From assembly GCA_021413665.1 (NCBI GenBank), contig JAIOPW010000064.1:1-11980 (forward strand): 11,980 bases of DNA. The letters are read 5' to 3'. The notes beneath the pieces are model-generated. The model ran no database searches. It worked only from the letters and a program-made list of their open reading frames with translations, and was not told the DNA's origin. Made by a program: the position numbers and the translations under genes. Shown here in pieces: positions 5,291 through 11,980 of the stretch. Position 1 is the stretch's first letter, and each line of letters begins with the position of its first letter. The DNA comes from Rhodocyclales bacterium (GTDB lineage Bacteria > Pseudomonadota > Gammaproteobacteria > Burkholderiales > Rhodocyclaceae).

Positions 5291-6031
5291 ATGCGCCTGA
5301 TTTCCGCCTTGCTGTTTGCTTCTTCAGCCCTGCTGGCCCTGGATGCCGCCGCCCAGGTCCGCATCTATTGCTGTGACGACACCAACGGACGCAAGGTATG
5401 CGGCGATTTTCTGCCGGCGGCATGCCAGGGTCGGGCCTATGAGGAACGCGACAACCGCGGCTTCGTGGTCAAGGCGGTCGAAGCGCCACTGACGGAAGAG
5501 CAGCAGGCGCGTCGCGATGCCGAAACGGCCAGGAGGGAAGAGGCCAAGAAGAAAGCCGCCGAGGAGCGCCGCCGCACGCTGGCGCTGCTGTCGACCTATT
5601 CCAACGAAAAGGACATCAATTCCGCGCGGGATCGTGCCCTGGCCGAAGTTGACAAGAACATGAAGCAGTCCCAGGCGCGCCTGGAAGAAGCCAACAAGAA
5701 GAAGATCAAGCTGGACACCGAAAAGGAGTTCTACAAGGGCAAGCCGATGCCGGATTCGCTCAAGGCGCAGATTCGCGAAAACGAGAAAGAGATCAAGGCG
5801 CAGCAGGCCGCGGTGGATAGCAGGGTCAAGGAGATGGAGGACATCCGCACCCGTTTCGCCGAGGAGCGCAAGCGCTATCTTGAGCTGACGGGCAAGAAGG
5901 GCGTGGATGCCGCCCCTGCTCCTGCCGCGGCTCCCGCCGCTGTTCCGGCCGCAACGCCCGCCGTGGCGCCAGCGCCGACTCCCGCCCCGGCACCCGCTGC
6001 GGCGGCAGCCAAACCGGCGGAAAAGAAGTAA
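5291..6031 (+). CDS. Exported DUF4124-like protein with coiled coil and Ala/Pro-rich tail
   Basis: A 246-residue predicted periplasmic protein of unknown function. Residues 1-21 are a signal peptide (basic start, hydrophobic core, AAA before QVRIY). Residues 22-62 form a small domain with four cysteines (C27, C28, C37, C45) and a DTNGRKVCGD turn; the layout is DUF4124-like, but the cysteine content is higher than usual. Residues 66-200 are highly charged and heptad-like (EEQQARRDAETARREEAKKK, EANKKKIKLDTEKEF, RENEKEIKAQQ), indicating a long coiled coil broken near PMPDSL (152-157). Residues 207-246 are an Ala/Pro-rich tail ending in KPAEKK, like periplasm-spanning linkers. A GGGAGA ribosome site precedes the ATG by about 6 nt. 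Its TAA abuts the convergent gatB stop with no bases between. Confidence 0.85.
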   Translation: MRLISALLFASSALLALDAAAQVRIYCCDDTNGRKVCGDFLPAACQGRAYEERDNRGFVVKAVEAPLTEEQQARRDAETARREEAKKKAAEERRRTLALLSTYSNEKDINSARDRALAEVDKNMKQSQARLEEANKKKIKLDTEKEFYKGKPMPDSLKAQIRENEKEIKAQQAAVDSRVKEMEDIRTRFAEERKRYLELTGKKGVDAAPAPAAAPAAVPAATPAVAPAPTPAPAPAAAAAKPAEKK

Positions 6032-7522
6032 TCAGGCGCCGAGCTTTTTCTTCAGCAGGTCGGTGACCTGCTGCGGATTGGCCTTGCCCTTCGTGGCTTT
6101 CATGGCCTGCCCGACCAGCGCGTTGAAGGCCTTTTCCTTGCCGGCGCGGTATTCCTCGACCGATTTCTGGTTGGCGGCGAGTACGTCGTCGACCAGCGCC
6201 TCGATGGCGCCGGTATCGGTGATCTGCTTCAGGCCCATCCGCTCGATTACTTCATCAACTTTCTGTTCCGGACCCGTCCACAACTCAATGAACGCTTTCT
6301 TGGCGCCTGCATTTGAGATGGTTGCGTCAGTGATGCGAGTAATCAACTCAGCCAGTTTTTCGGCGGGAATACGAATGACGTCGCGCCCGGGTATTCCATC
6401 CCGAACTTCACTAGGCAGTGGCTCTTCTTGCTCGTCGCGGGCACCCTCGTACATAAAGCGACGCACTTCGTTGATAACCCAGTTGGCGACCAGTTTGGGT
6501 TGTTTGCAGGCTTGAGTGGCTGCTTCGAAATATTTGGCCATGTCACGCGATGCGGTGAGCGTCGCCGCGTCGTAGGCGGAAAGCCCGTAGGCGGCCTGGA
6601 AGCGCGCCTGCATCGCCTGCGGCAACTCGGGCAGTTCGGATTTCACCTGGGCGATCCAGTCCGGAGTGATCTCCAGCGGCAGCAGGTCGGGGTCGGGGAA
6701 GTAGCGGTAGTCGTGCGCGTCTTCCTTGCTGCGCATCGAGCGGGTTTCGCCGCTGTCGGGATCGAACAGTACGGTGGCCTGCCGGATGGCACGCCCTTCC
6801 GTAATTTCGTTGATCTGCCACTGCACCTCGAAATCGATCGCCTGCTGCATGAAACGGAAGGAATTCAGGTTCTTGATCTCGCGCCGGGTGCCGAGCGGCC
6901 CTCCCGGGCGGCGCACCGAGACGTTGGCGTCGCAGCGAAACGAACCTTCCTGCATGTTGCCGTCGCAAATCCCTATCCACTGCACCAGCGCATGCAATGC
7001 CTTGGCATAGGCGACCGCCTCGGCCGAAGAGCGCATGTCCGGCTCGGTGACGATTTCCAGCAGCGGCGTGCCGGCGCGGTTGAGGTCGATGCCGGTGCGC
7101 CCGTGGAAGTCTTCGTGCAGCGACTTGCCTGCGTCTTCTTCGAGATGGGCGCGGGTTAAATGGACGAATTTCTCGGTTGCCGCGTCGCCGGAACCGACAG
7201 TAATTGCCAATCCGCCGCCGGATACCACCGGAATCTCGAACTGGCTGATCTGGTAGCCCTTGGGCAGGTCGGGGTAGAAATAGTTCTTGCGGGCGAAGAT
7301 CGAGCGCGGCGCAATCTGTGCGCCGACGGCGAGGCCGAACTTGATGGCGCAGACCACGGCTTCGTGATTGAGTACCGGCAACACGCCGGGCAGCGCGATG
7401 TCCACCGCGCTGGCCTGCACGTTCGGCTCGGCACCGAAGGCGATGCTGCTGCCGGAGAAGATCTTCGATTTCGTTTGCAACTGGGCGTGGGTTTCCAGCC
7501 CGATGACGACTTCCCAGTTCAT
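6032..7522 (-). CDS. gatB: Asp-tRNA(Asn)/Glu-tRNA(Gln) amidotransferase subunit B
   Basis: A 496-residue GatB, the tRNA-binding and kinase-like subunit of GatCAB, which activates the misacylated Asp- or Glu-tRNA with ATP so that ammonia from GatA can amidate it. The start MNWEVVIGLETHAQLQTKSK is canonical, with E10 and H12 of the metal/ATP site. The signature LNRAGTPLLEIVTEPD spans 147-162, and GSFRCDANVSVR and EIKNLNSF lie at 193-204 and 215-222. The C-terminal YqeY-like tail (from about 433) ends in ATKGKANPQQVTDLLKKKL. The cysteine zinc motif seen in some GatB proteins is absent. The ATG overlaps the gatA stop (ATGA), with GGAG 8 nt upstream. Residues about 329-429 are divergent and encoded by a lower-GC stretch (see findings); the frame stays intact, so the gene looks functional. 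Confidence 0.96.
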   Translation of the reverse strand: MNWEVVIGLETHAQLQTKSKIFSGSSIAFGAEPNVQASAVDIALPGVLPVLNHEAVVCAIKFGLAVGAQIAPRSIFARKNYFYPDLPKGYQISQFEIPVVSGGGLAITVGSGDAATEKFVHLTRAHLEEDAGKSLHEDFHGRTGIDLNRAGTPLLEIVTEPDMRSSAEAVAYAKALHALVQWIGICDGNMQEGSFRCDANVSVRRPGGPLGTRREIKNLNSFRFMQQAIDFEVQWQINEITEGRAIRQATVLFDPDSGETRSMRSKEDAHDYRYFPDPDLLPLEITPDWIAQVKSELPELPQAMQARFQAAYGLSAYDAATLTASRDMAKYFEAATQACKQPKLVANWVINEVRRFMYEGARDEQEEPLPSEVRDGIPGRDVIRIPAEKLAELITRITDATISNAGAKKAFIELWTGPEQKVDEVIERMGLKQITDTGAIEALVDDVLAANQKSVEEYRAGKEKAFNALVGQAMKATKGKANPQQVTDLLKKKLGA

Positions 7523-8985
7523 CGCATTTGCTCCGGAAACTTCATATGCCAGTCGGTGGCCTTCTGGTACTGGTGCGCCACGTTGAGCATCTTCGCTTCG
7601 CCAAACCAGTTGCCGATGATCTGCAAACCCACGGGCATGTTGTTGTTGCCGAAGCCGCAGGGCAGCGACATCCCCGGCAGGCCGGCGAGGTTGGTGGAGA
7701 TGGTGTAGATGTCCGACAGGTACATCTGCACCGGGTCCGCGCTCTTGGCGCCGAAGCCGAAGGCCACCGAGGGCGAGGTCGGACCCATGATCACGTCGCA
7801 GTTCTTGAATGCCTCGGCAAAGTCGGCGGCGATGAGGCGGCGAATCTTCTGCGCCTGAAGGTAGTAGGCGTCGTAGTAGCCGTGCGACAGCACATAGGTG
7901 CCGATCAGGATGCGGCGTTTCACTTCCGCGCCGAAGCCCTGCGCCCGGCTGCGCGAGTACATTTCAGTGAGGTCGGCGTATTCCGGGGCGCGGTAGCCGT
8001 ATCGCACGCCGTCGAAGCGCGACAGGTTGGAGCTGGCCTCGGCCGGCGCGATCACGTAGTAGGCCGGCACCGAGAGGCCGGAGTTGGGCAGTTGCACCTC
8101 GACTGTGGTGGCGCCCAGTGTGCGGTATTCGGCCAGCGCGACTTCGACCGCGGCGCGGACGTCCGCATCCATGCCGTCGCTGAAGAATTCCTTCGGCAAA
8201 CCGATTCGCAGTCCGGCGAGAGGCTTTTCCAGGTCGCGGGCGTAATCTTCGGTAGAGCGCTCGAGCGAGGTCGAATCGCGGGGATCGAAGCCGGCCATGG
8301 CGTTGAGCAGCAGCGCGCAGTCTTCCGCGCTCTTCGCCATGGGGCCGGCCTGGTCCAGGCTGGAGGCGAAGGCGATCATGCCGTAACGCGAGACCACGCC
8401 GTAGGTCGGCTTCAGTCCGGTAAGGCCGCACAGCGCCGCCGGCTGGCGGATCGAGCCGCCGGTGTCGGTGCCGGTCGCGGCGGGGGTGAGGCGTGCTGCA
8501 ATGGCGGCGGCCGAGCCGCCCGAGGAGCCGCCGGGAACGCGGGACACATCCCAGGGATTCTTCACCGGGCCGAAAAACGAGGTCTCGTTCGACGAGCCCA
8601 TGGCGAATTCGTCCATGTTGAGCTTGCCCAGCGTGACCATGCCGGCGGCGGCGAGTTTTTCGACAACATGGGCGTCGTAGGGCGACACGAAGTTGGCCAG
8701 CATCTTCGAGCCGCAGCTGGTGCGCCAACCGTTGGTGCAGAAAATATCCTTGTGTGCCAAGGGGATGCCAGTCAACGTGCTGCCCGCGCCAGCAGCCAGC
8801 GCGGCGTCGGTCCCCCGCGCCTGGGTCAGGGTCTTGTCGCGGTCCAGTGCGATGAAGGCATTCAGCGCAGGATTGAGTTTCTCGATGCGGTCGAGGAAAA
8901 GCGTCGCCAGTTCAACGGCAGAAACCTTTTTCGCTGCCAGCGCAGCGGAGAGTTCGCGAAGCGATGAGTTGACCAGATCGCTCAT
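7519..8985 (-). CDS. gatA: Asp-tRNA(Asn)/Glu-tRNA(Gln) amidotransferase subunit A
   Basis: A 488-residue amidase-signature enzyme that hydrolyses glutamine and passes ammonia to the GatB site. The Ser-cisSer-Lys triad is in place: K79 in PLAHKD, S154 in PGGSSGGS, and S178 in TDTGGSIRQPA, at the positions I recall for S. aureus GatA. CGLTGLKPTYG (186-196) and the C-terminal NLAGLPGMSLPCG are typical. The ATG at 8985 overlaps the gatC stop by 4 nt and starts the standard MSDLVNSSLREL; the frame stays open further upstream, but that part lies over gatC and is not used. Order is gatC-gatA-gatB, all coupled, which should keep the three subunits in balance. A long open frame antisense to this gene is a codon-bias shadow. 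Confidence 0.97.
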   Translation of the reverse strand: MSDLVNSSLRELSAALAAKKVSAVELATLFLDRIEKLNPALNAFIALDRDKTLTQARGTDAALAAGAGSTLTGIPLAHKDIFCTNGWRTSCGSKMLANFVSPYDAHVVEKLAAAGMVTLGKLNMDEFAMGSSNETSFFGPVKNPWDVSRVPGGSSGGSAAAIAARLTPAATGTDTGGSIRQPAALCGLTGLKPTYGVVSRYGMIAFASSLDQAGPMAKSAEDCALLLNAMAGFDPRDSTSLERSTEDYARDLEKPLAGLRIGLPKEFFSDGMDADVRAAVEVALAEYRTLGATTVEVQLPNSGLSVPAYYVIAPAEASSNLSRFDGVRYGYRAPEYADLTEMYSRSRAQGFGAEVKRRILIGTYVLSHGYYDAYYLQAQKIRRLIAADFAEAFKNCDVIMGPTSPSVAFGFGAKSADPVQMYLSDIYTISTNLAGLPGMSLPCGFGNNNMPVGLQIIGNWFGEAKMLNVAHQYQKATDWHMKFPEQMR

Positions 8986-9269
8986 TCGACAACCCTCGGG
9001 ACAAGGTAAAGCCCAGCCTCCGTTTCCGGGGCCACCGCCTGAAAATCGGCGCGGCGGTCGGTCTCGGTGACCACGTCGGGGCGCAGGCGCTGCACCACAT
9101 CCACGGCATGGGCCATCGGCTCGATGCCCGTGGTATCGACCGCCTGCAGTTGTTCGATGAAGCCGAGGATGCCGTTCAGTTGGTCGCGGGTGGCTTCGCG
9201 TTCCGCGGCGGAAAGGTCGATGCGGGACAAAAGGGCGATGCGGGTGACGTCTTCCAGGGTGAGGGACAT
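8982..9269 (-). CDS. gatC: Asp-tRNA(Asn)/Glu-tRNA(Gln) amidotransferase subunit C
   Basis: A 95-residue GatC, the small subunit that wraps the GatA-GatB interface and stabilises the complex. MSLTLEDVTRIALLSRIDLS at the start, LNGILGFIEQLQAVDTTGIEP (31-51), the LRPDVVTE motif (62-69) and the ending AGLYLVPRVVE are typical, and the length is normal. It is the first gene of the gatCAB operon. No good Shine-Dalgarno lies before the ATG at 9269. The 140-bp gap to divergent mreB must hold its promoter; an exact TATAAT is on the minus strand at 9351-9356, but I found no matching -35 box. Confidence 0.94.
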   Translation of the reverse strand: MSLTLEDVTRIALLSRIDLSAAEREATRDQLNGILGFIEQLQAVDTTGIEPMAHAVDVVQRLRPDVVTETDRRADFQAVAPETEAGLYLVPRVVE

Positions 9270-9326
9270 GATGGCAAGTGGGGCTAAGTAATGTTGGACC
9301 CGGGTGAAACAAGGCCTGATCGGTAC

Positions 9327-9355
9327 TTAAACTGGTCGGCGCGATAGGGTATTAT
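9327..9355 (+). promoter_or_regulatory. Candidate mreB promoter in the gatC-mreB divergent gap
   Basis: TTAAAC (9327-9332) and TATTAT (9350-9355) are separated by 17 nt. The -10 is good (5 of 6) and the -35 is weak. A start near 9362 would give a leader of about 48 nt before the mreB ATG. The same AT-rich core reads TATAAT on the minus strand, so it may also serve gatC. Confidence 0.45.
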
Positions 9356-9409
9356 AAGCGACCCCTGCTCCCCAGCCCTCTCCGGGCGGGCTTCAACACT
9401 GGAACCACG

Positions 9410-10453
9410 ATGTTCGGCTTTCTCCGCTCCTACTTTTCCAACGACCTTGCCATCGATCTCGGCACCGCCAACACGCTGATTTATGTGCGTGGCAAGGGCG
9501 TAGTACTCGACGAACCTTCGGTCGTCGCCATTCGCATCGAAGGCGGTCCCAACGCCAAGAAGACCATCCAGGCGGTCGGCCGCGAGGCCAAGGGCATGCT
9601 CGGGCGCAATCCCAAGGAAATCCAGGTCATACGCCCCCTCAAGGATGGCGTCATTGCCGATTTCACCGTCACCGAGCAAATGCTCAAGCAGTTCATCAAG
9701 CGGGTGCATGAGTCCCGCCTGTTCTCGCCTTCCCCACGCATCATCATCTGCGTGCCCTCGGGTTCGACACAGGTCGAGCGCCGCGCCATCCGCGAGTCGG
9801 CGCTGGGCGCCGGTGCTTCGCAGGTGTACCTGATCGAGGAGCCGATGGCGGCGGCGATTGGCGCCGGCCTGCCGGTATCGGATGCCGTCGGTTCGATGGT
9901 GGTGGACATCGGCGGCGGCACCACCGAAGTCGGCGTGATTTCGCTCGGCGGCATGGTCTACGCGAACTCCGTGCGCGTCGGCGGCGACAAGTTCGACGAG
10001 GCGATCATCTCCTACATCAGCCGCAACTACGGCATGCAGATCGGCGACAACAGCGCCGAGAACATCAAGAAGCAGATCGGTTCCGCCTTCCCCGGCGCCG
10101 AGGTGCGCGAGATGGAAGTCTCGGGCATCAACCGTGCAGAGGGCATTCCGCGCAAGTTCACGATCTCCTCCAACGAGGTGCTCGAAGCGCTCTCCGAGCC
10201 ACTCAACCAGGTGGTCAAGGCGGTCAAGGATGCGCTGGAAAAAACCCCTCCCGAACTTGGCGCCGACATTGCCGAGCGCGGCCTGGTGCTGACCGGAGGC
10301 GGCGCGCTGCTGCACGACTTGGATCGCCTGCTGACCGAGGAAACCGGCCTGCCGGTGATCGTCGCCGACGATCCGCTGACCTGCGTCGCGCGCGGTTCCG
10401 GCATGGCGCTTGAAAAGATGGACAAACTCGGCAGTATTTTCGCCAACGAGTAA
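9410..10453 (+). CDS. mreB: Rod shape-determining protein MreB
   Basis: A 347-residue bacterial actin that forms membrane-bound filaments guiding lateral peptidoglycan synthesis by the elongasome (RodA, PBP2, MreC, MreD, RodZ). The start MFGFLRSYFSNDLAIDLGTA includes an amphipathic, membrane-touching N-terminus. ATP-site motifs are phosphate-1 AIDLGTANTLIYV (14-26), phosphate-2 VVDIGGGTTEVGVISLGG (164-181) and the adenosine motif LVLTGGGALLHDL (292-304); EEPMAAAIGAG (143-153) holds the conserved glutamates near the nucleotide. Length is exactly typical. Only a weak GGA precedes the ATG. It leads mreB-mreC-mreD, with a 90-bp gap to mreC in which I see no convincing terminator. This placement implies a rod-shaped cell. 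Confidence 0.98.
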   Translation: MFGFLRSYFSNDLAIDLGTANTLIYVRGKGVVLDEPSVVAIRIEGGPNAKKTIQAVGREAKGMLGRNPKEIQVIRPLKDGVIADFTVTEQMLKQFIKRVHESRLFSPSPRIIICVPSGSTQVERRAIRESALGAGASQVYLIEEPMAAAIGAGLPVSDAVGSMVVDIGGGTTEVGVISLGGMVYANSVRVGGDKFDEAIISYISRNYGMQIGDNSAENIKKQIGSAFPGAEVREMEVSGINRAEGIPRKFTISSNEVLEALSEPLNQVVKAVKDALEKTPPELGADIAERGLVLTGGGALLHDLDRLLTEETGLPVIVADDPLTCVARGSGMALEKMDKLGSIFANE

Positions 10454-10543
10454 GGTCCGACCCGTGTAGCTTGCAGGCTGGCCCTTTGCCGCTGAGCACG
10501 GGGTTCCACCGGGTTTCCCTTTTCTGAGAGCGCTCCTGCCTTG

Positions 10544-11461
10544 ATGTCCGTCGTTGGTCATGCTCCGCCACCCTTTTTCAAACGGGGTCCGGCGCCGCTC
10601 GTGCGGCTGGCTTTCTTCGTCTCGCTTTCCCTGATCCTGCTGGTTGCCGATCTGCGTTTTCATACCCTGGAATGGGCGCGCTTGGGCGTAGCGACGGTGG
10701 CCTGGCCCCTGCAGCGAATGACCTGGATGCCGATTGATGCCGCGGGCGATGCCGGTAGCTATCTCGCGCGGCAATCCACCCTGCTGAAGGAAAACGAGGA
10801 GCTGCGCCGGCGCCAGCTCGGTACCGCCAATCTCTTGCTGCGCCAGCAGCATCTGGAACAGGAGAACAAGCGGCTGCGGGCCCTGCTCGACATGCGCGCC
10901 AGGCAGCCGGTCGAGGGGCGCATTGCCGAGATTCTCTACGCCGCCCGCGATCCGTTCTCGCGCCGCGTCATCATCGACAAGGGCATCCAGCATGGAATCA
11001 GCGCCGGCCAGGCGGTGGTGGACGACATTGGCGTCATTGGCCAGGTGGCACGGGTATTTCCTCTCACGTCGGAAGTCCTGCTGCTGACCGACAAGGACCA
11101 GGCGATACCGGTCGCGGTGCAGCGCAACGGCTTGCGTGCCGTGCTGGCGGGCGCCGGCGCCGGGATGATGGAACTGCGCTTCCTGGCGGCGAACGCCGAA
11201 ATACAGGTGGGCGACCTGCTCGTCACGTCGGGGCTCGATGGGGTCTATCTGCCTGGCCTGCCGGTGGCCAAGGTGGTCAAGATCGATCGCGACAGCTCGT
11301 ATTCCTTTGCCCGCATCACCTGCGCGCCGCTGGCGGGGGTCGAGCGCCACGGCCTGGTCCTGGTGCTGGGTGCGCGCACGGCGCTGCCGCCGCAACCGGA
11401 CGACGCACCCGCCGCCGAGCAGCAAGGCCGAGGCAAGCGGGTCAAGAAAAAGGCACACTGA
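10544..11461 (+). CDS. mreC: Rod shape-determining protein MreC
   Basis: A 305-residue bitopic inner-membrane protein linking MreB filaments to the periplasmic wall-synthesis enzymes; it activates PBP2. A short cytoplasmic N-terminus ends in PAPLVRLAFF, and one transmembrane segment spans about 20-38. A coiled coil at about 74-115 (LARQSTLLKENEELRRR...LEQENKRLRALL) drives dimer formation. The periplasmic beta domains follow, with VIIDKGIQHGISAGQAVVD (142-160), IGQVARVFPLTSEVLLLTD (165-183) and GDLLVTSGLDGVYLPGLPV (223-241), all MreC signatures. The tail (280-305) is Pro/Ala- then Lys/Arg-rich. A TTG directly precedes the ATG at 10544; the ATG is preferred. No good Shine-Dalgarno is visible. 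mreD starts right after the TGA. Confidence 0.96.
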   Translation: MSVVGHAPPPFFKRGPAPLVRLAFFVSLSLILLVADLRFHTLEWARLGVATVAWPLQRMTWMPIDAAGDAGSYLARQSTLLKENEELRRRQLGTANLLLRQQHLEQENKRLRALLDMRARQPVEGRIAEILYAARDPFSRRVIIDKGIQHGISAGQAVVDDIGVIGQVARVFPLTSEVLLLTDKDQAIPVAVQRNGLRAVLAGAGAGMMELRFLAANAEIQVGDLLVTSGLDGVYLPGLPVAKVVKIDRDSSYSFARITCAPLAGVERHGLVLVLGARTALPPQPDDAPAAEQQGRGKRVKKKAH

Positions 11462-11980
11462 ATGCAACCCACCCATTCCTCGCGCCGCATCCTGCTGCCG
11501 GTCAGAAACTGGTTCATCGTGCTGACGCTGTTTCTCGCACTGTTGCTGAACCTGATTCCCTTTGGGCAGTTTCCGGGCATACCCGACTGGGTTGCACTGG
11601 TGCTGGCGTTCTGGTGCGTGCATCAACCCTTGAAAGTGGGCATGGCCGCCGGCTTCGTGCTTGGCCTGGCGATGGACGTGGCCGATGCCGCCGTAATGGG
11701 ACAGCATGCGCTGGCTTATGTGCTGCTGGCATATGCCGCCGCCGGGCTGTCGCGCCGCGTGCTGTGGTTTCCCCTCTCACAGCAGGCGCTGCACGTATTG
11801 CCACTGTTCCTCGGCATGCAACTGGTGATGGTGACGGCACGGATGATCAGCGGCGCCGAGTTTCCCGGCGTGTTGTGGTTCCTTTCGAGCATCAGCGCCA
11901 CCCTGCTCTGGCATCCGGCGACTTACGTGTTGCTGATGCCCCAGTTCCGGCCCGAAGACAAAGACGTCCATCGACCGATA
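11462..11980 (+). CDS. mreD: Rod shape-determining protein MreD, open at the right edge
   Basis: A polytopic membrane protein, the third part of the MreBCD complex. The frame starts immediately after the mreC stop (TGA then ATG) and stays open for 173 codons to the edge. It begins MQPTHSSRRILLPVRNWFIV and has hydrophobic segments at about 17-34, 42-55, 60-75, 82-97, 108-127 and 135-160. PDWVALVLAFWCVHQP (41-56) followed by GFVLGLAMDVADAAVMGQHAL (64-84) is the MreD signature region. Family members are about 160-175 residues, and the hydrophilic end PEDKDVHRPI suggests the stop lies within a few codons beyond the window. An AAGG about 8 nt upstream may serve as RBS; coupling to mreC is likely. 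Confidence 0.94.
   Translation, partial: MQPTHSSRRILLPVRNWFIVLTLFLALLLNLIPFGQFPGIPDWVALVLAFWCVHQPLKVGMAAGFVLGLAMDVADAAVMGQHALAYVLLAYAAAGLSRRVLWFPLSQQALHVLPLFLGMQLVMVTARMISGAEFPGVLWFLSSISATLLWHPATYVLLMPQFRPEDKDVHRPI

Noticed and set aside
7528..8967. 479-codon open frame on the plus strand opposite gatA
   Set aside because: It mirrors the gatA codon frame, has low-complexity His/Arg/Gly/Val composition and no motif; a shadow.
9284..11707. 807-codon open frame on the minus strand opposite mreB and mreC
   Set aside because: It is antisense to two certain genes. The protein is rich in His, Gln, Arg, Asp and Ala without recognisable domains, as expected for the complement of GC-rich codons with few stops.

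Overview
This is a GC-rich, gene-dense stretch of bacterial chromosome with housekeeping content. The gene order xth / pyrE / exported coiled-coil protein / gatBAC / mreBCD, with a UbiH-family hydroxylase followed by dsbC, suggests a betaproteobacterium, probably near Rhodocyclales (Azoarcus/Thauera/Sulfuritalea-like). That placement rests on recalled gene order and protein style, not on a search. No mobile element, CRISPR array, prophage or clear horizontally acquired island is visible.

Layout. (1) Minus strand, 1-2132: the first ten codons of a Tat-exported protein whose N-terminus resembles the E. coli formate dehydrogenase N/O alpha subunits run off the left edge. Upstream of it lie a 246-bp intergenic region, then dsbC and a UbiH/UbiF/UbiI-type FAD hydroxylase in a tight pair. 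(2) Plus strand, 2162-2323: an elongator tRNA-Met (CAT) unit with a strong sigma-70 promoter and an intrinsic terminator. (3) Minus strand, 2367-4565: exonuclease III (xth), then a compact run of small membrane proteins (YqjD/ElaB-like, YqjE-like, YqjK-like and a 95-aa protein with a LETM1-like pattern). (4) Plus strand, 4610-6031: pyrE, divergent from xth with almost no spacer, then an exported DUF4124-like coiled-coil protein. (5) Minus strand, 6032-9269: gatC-gatA-gatB, coupled by 4-nt ATGA overlaps. (6) Plus strand, 9410 to the right edge: mreB-mreC-mreD, with mreD open at the edge.

The systems are functionally distinct. GatCAB corrects misacylated tRNA by transamidation. MreBCD organises lateral wall synthesis. 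PyrE makes OMP for pyrimidines. Xth repairs abasic and oxidised DNA. DsbC isomerises disulfides in the periplasm. The hydroxylase probably acts in ubiquinone synthesis. The YqjD/E/K group is a conserved inner-membrane cassette; its E. coli YqjD is known as a membrane-anchored ribosome-associated protein.

The items most worth a second look are a low-GC, sequence-divergent patch inside gatB (about 6240-6540), the small LETM1-like protein at the end of the yqjDEK cassette, the four-cysteine exported coiled-coil protein after pyrE, and the hidden Tat-protein start at the left edge. No convincing wholly new multi-gene system is present.
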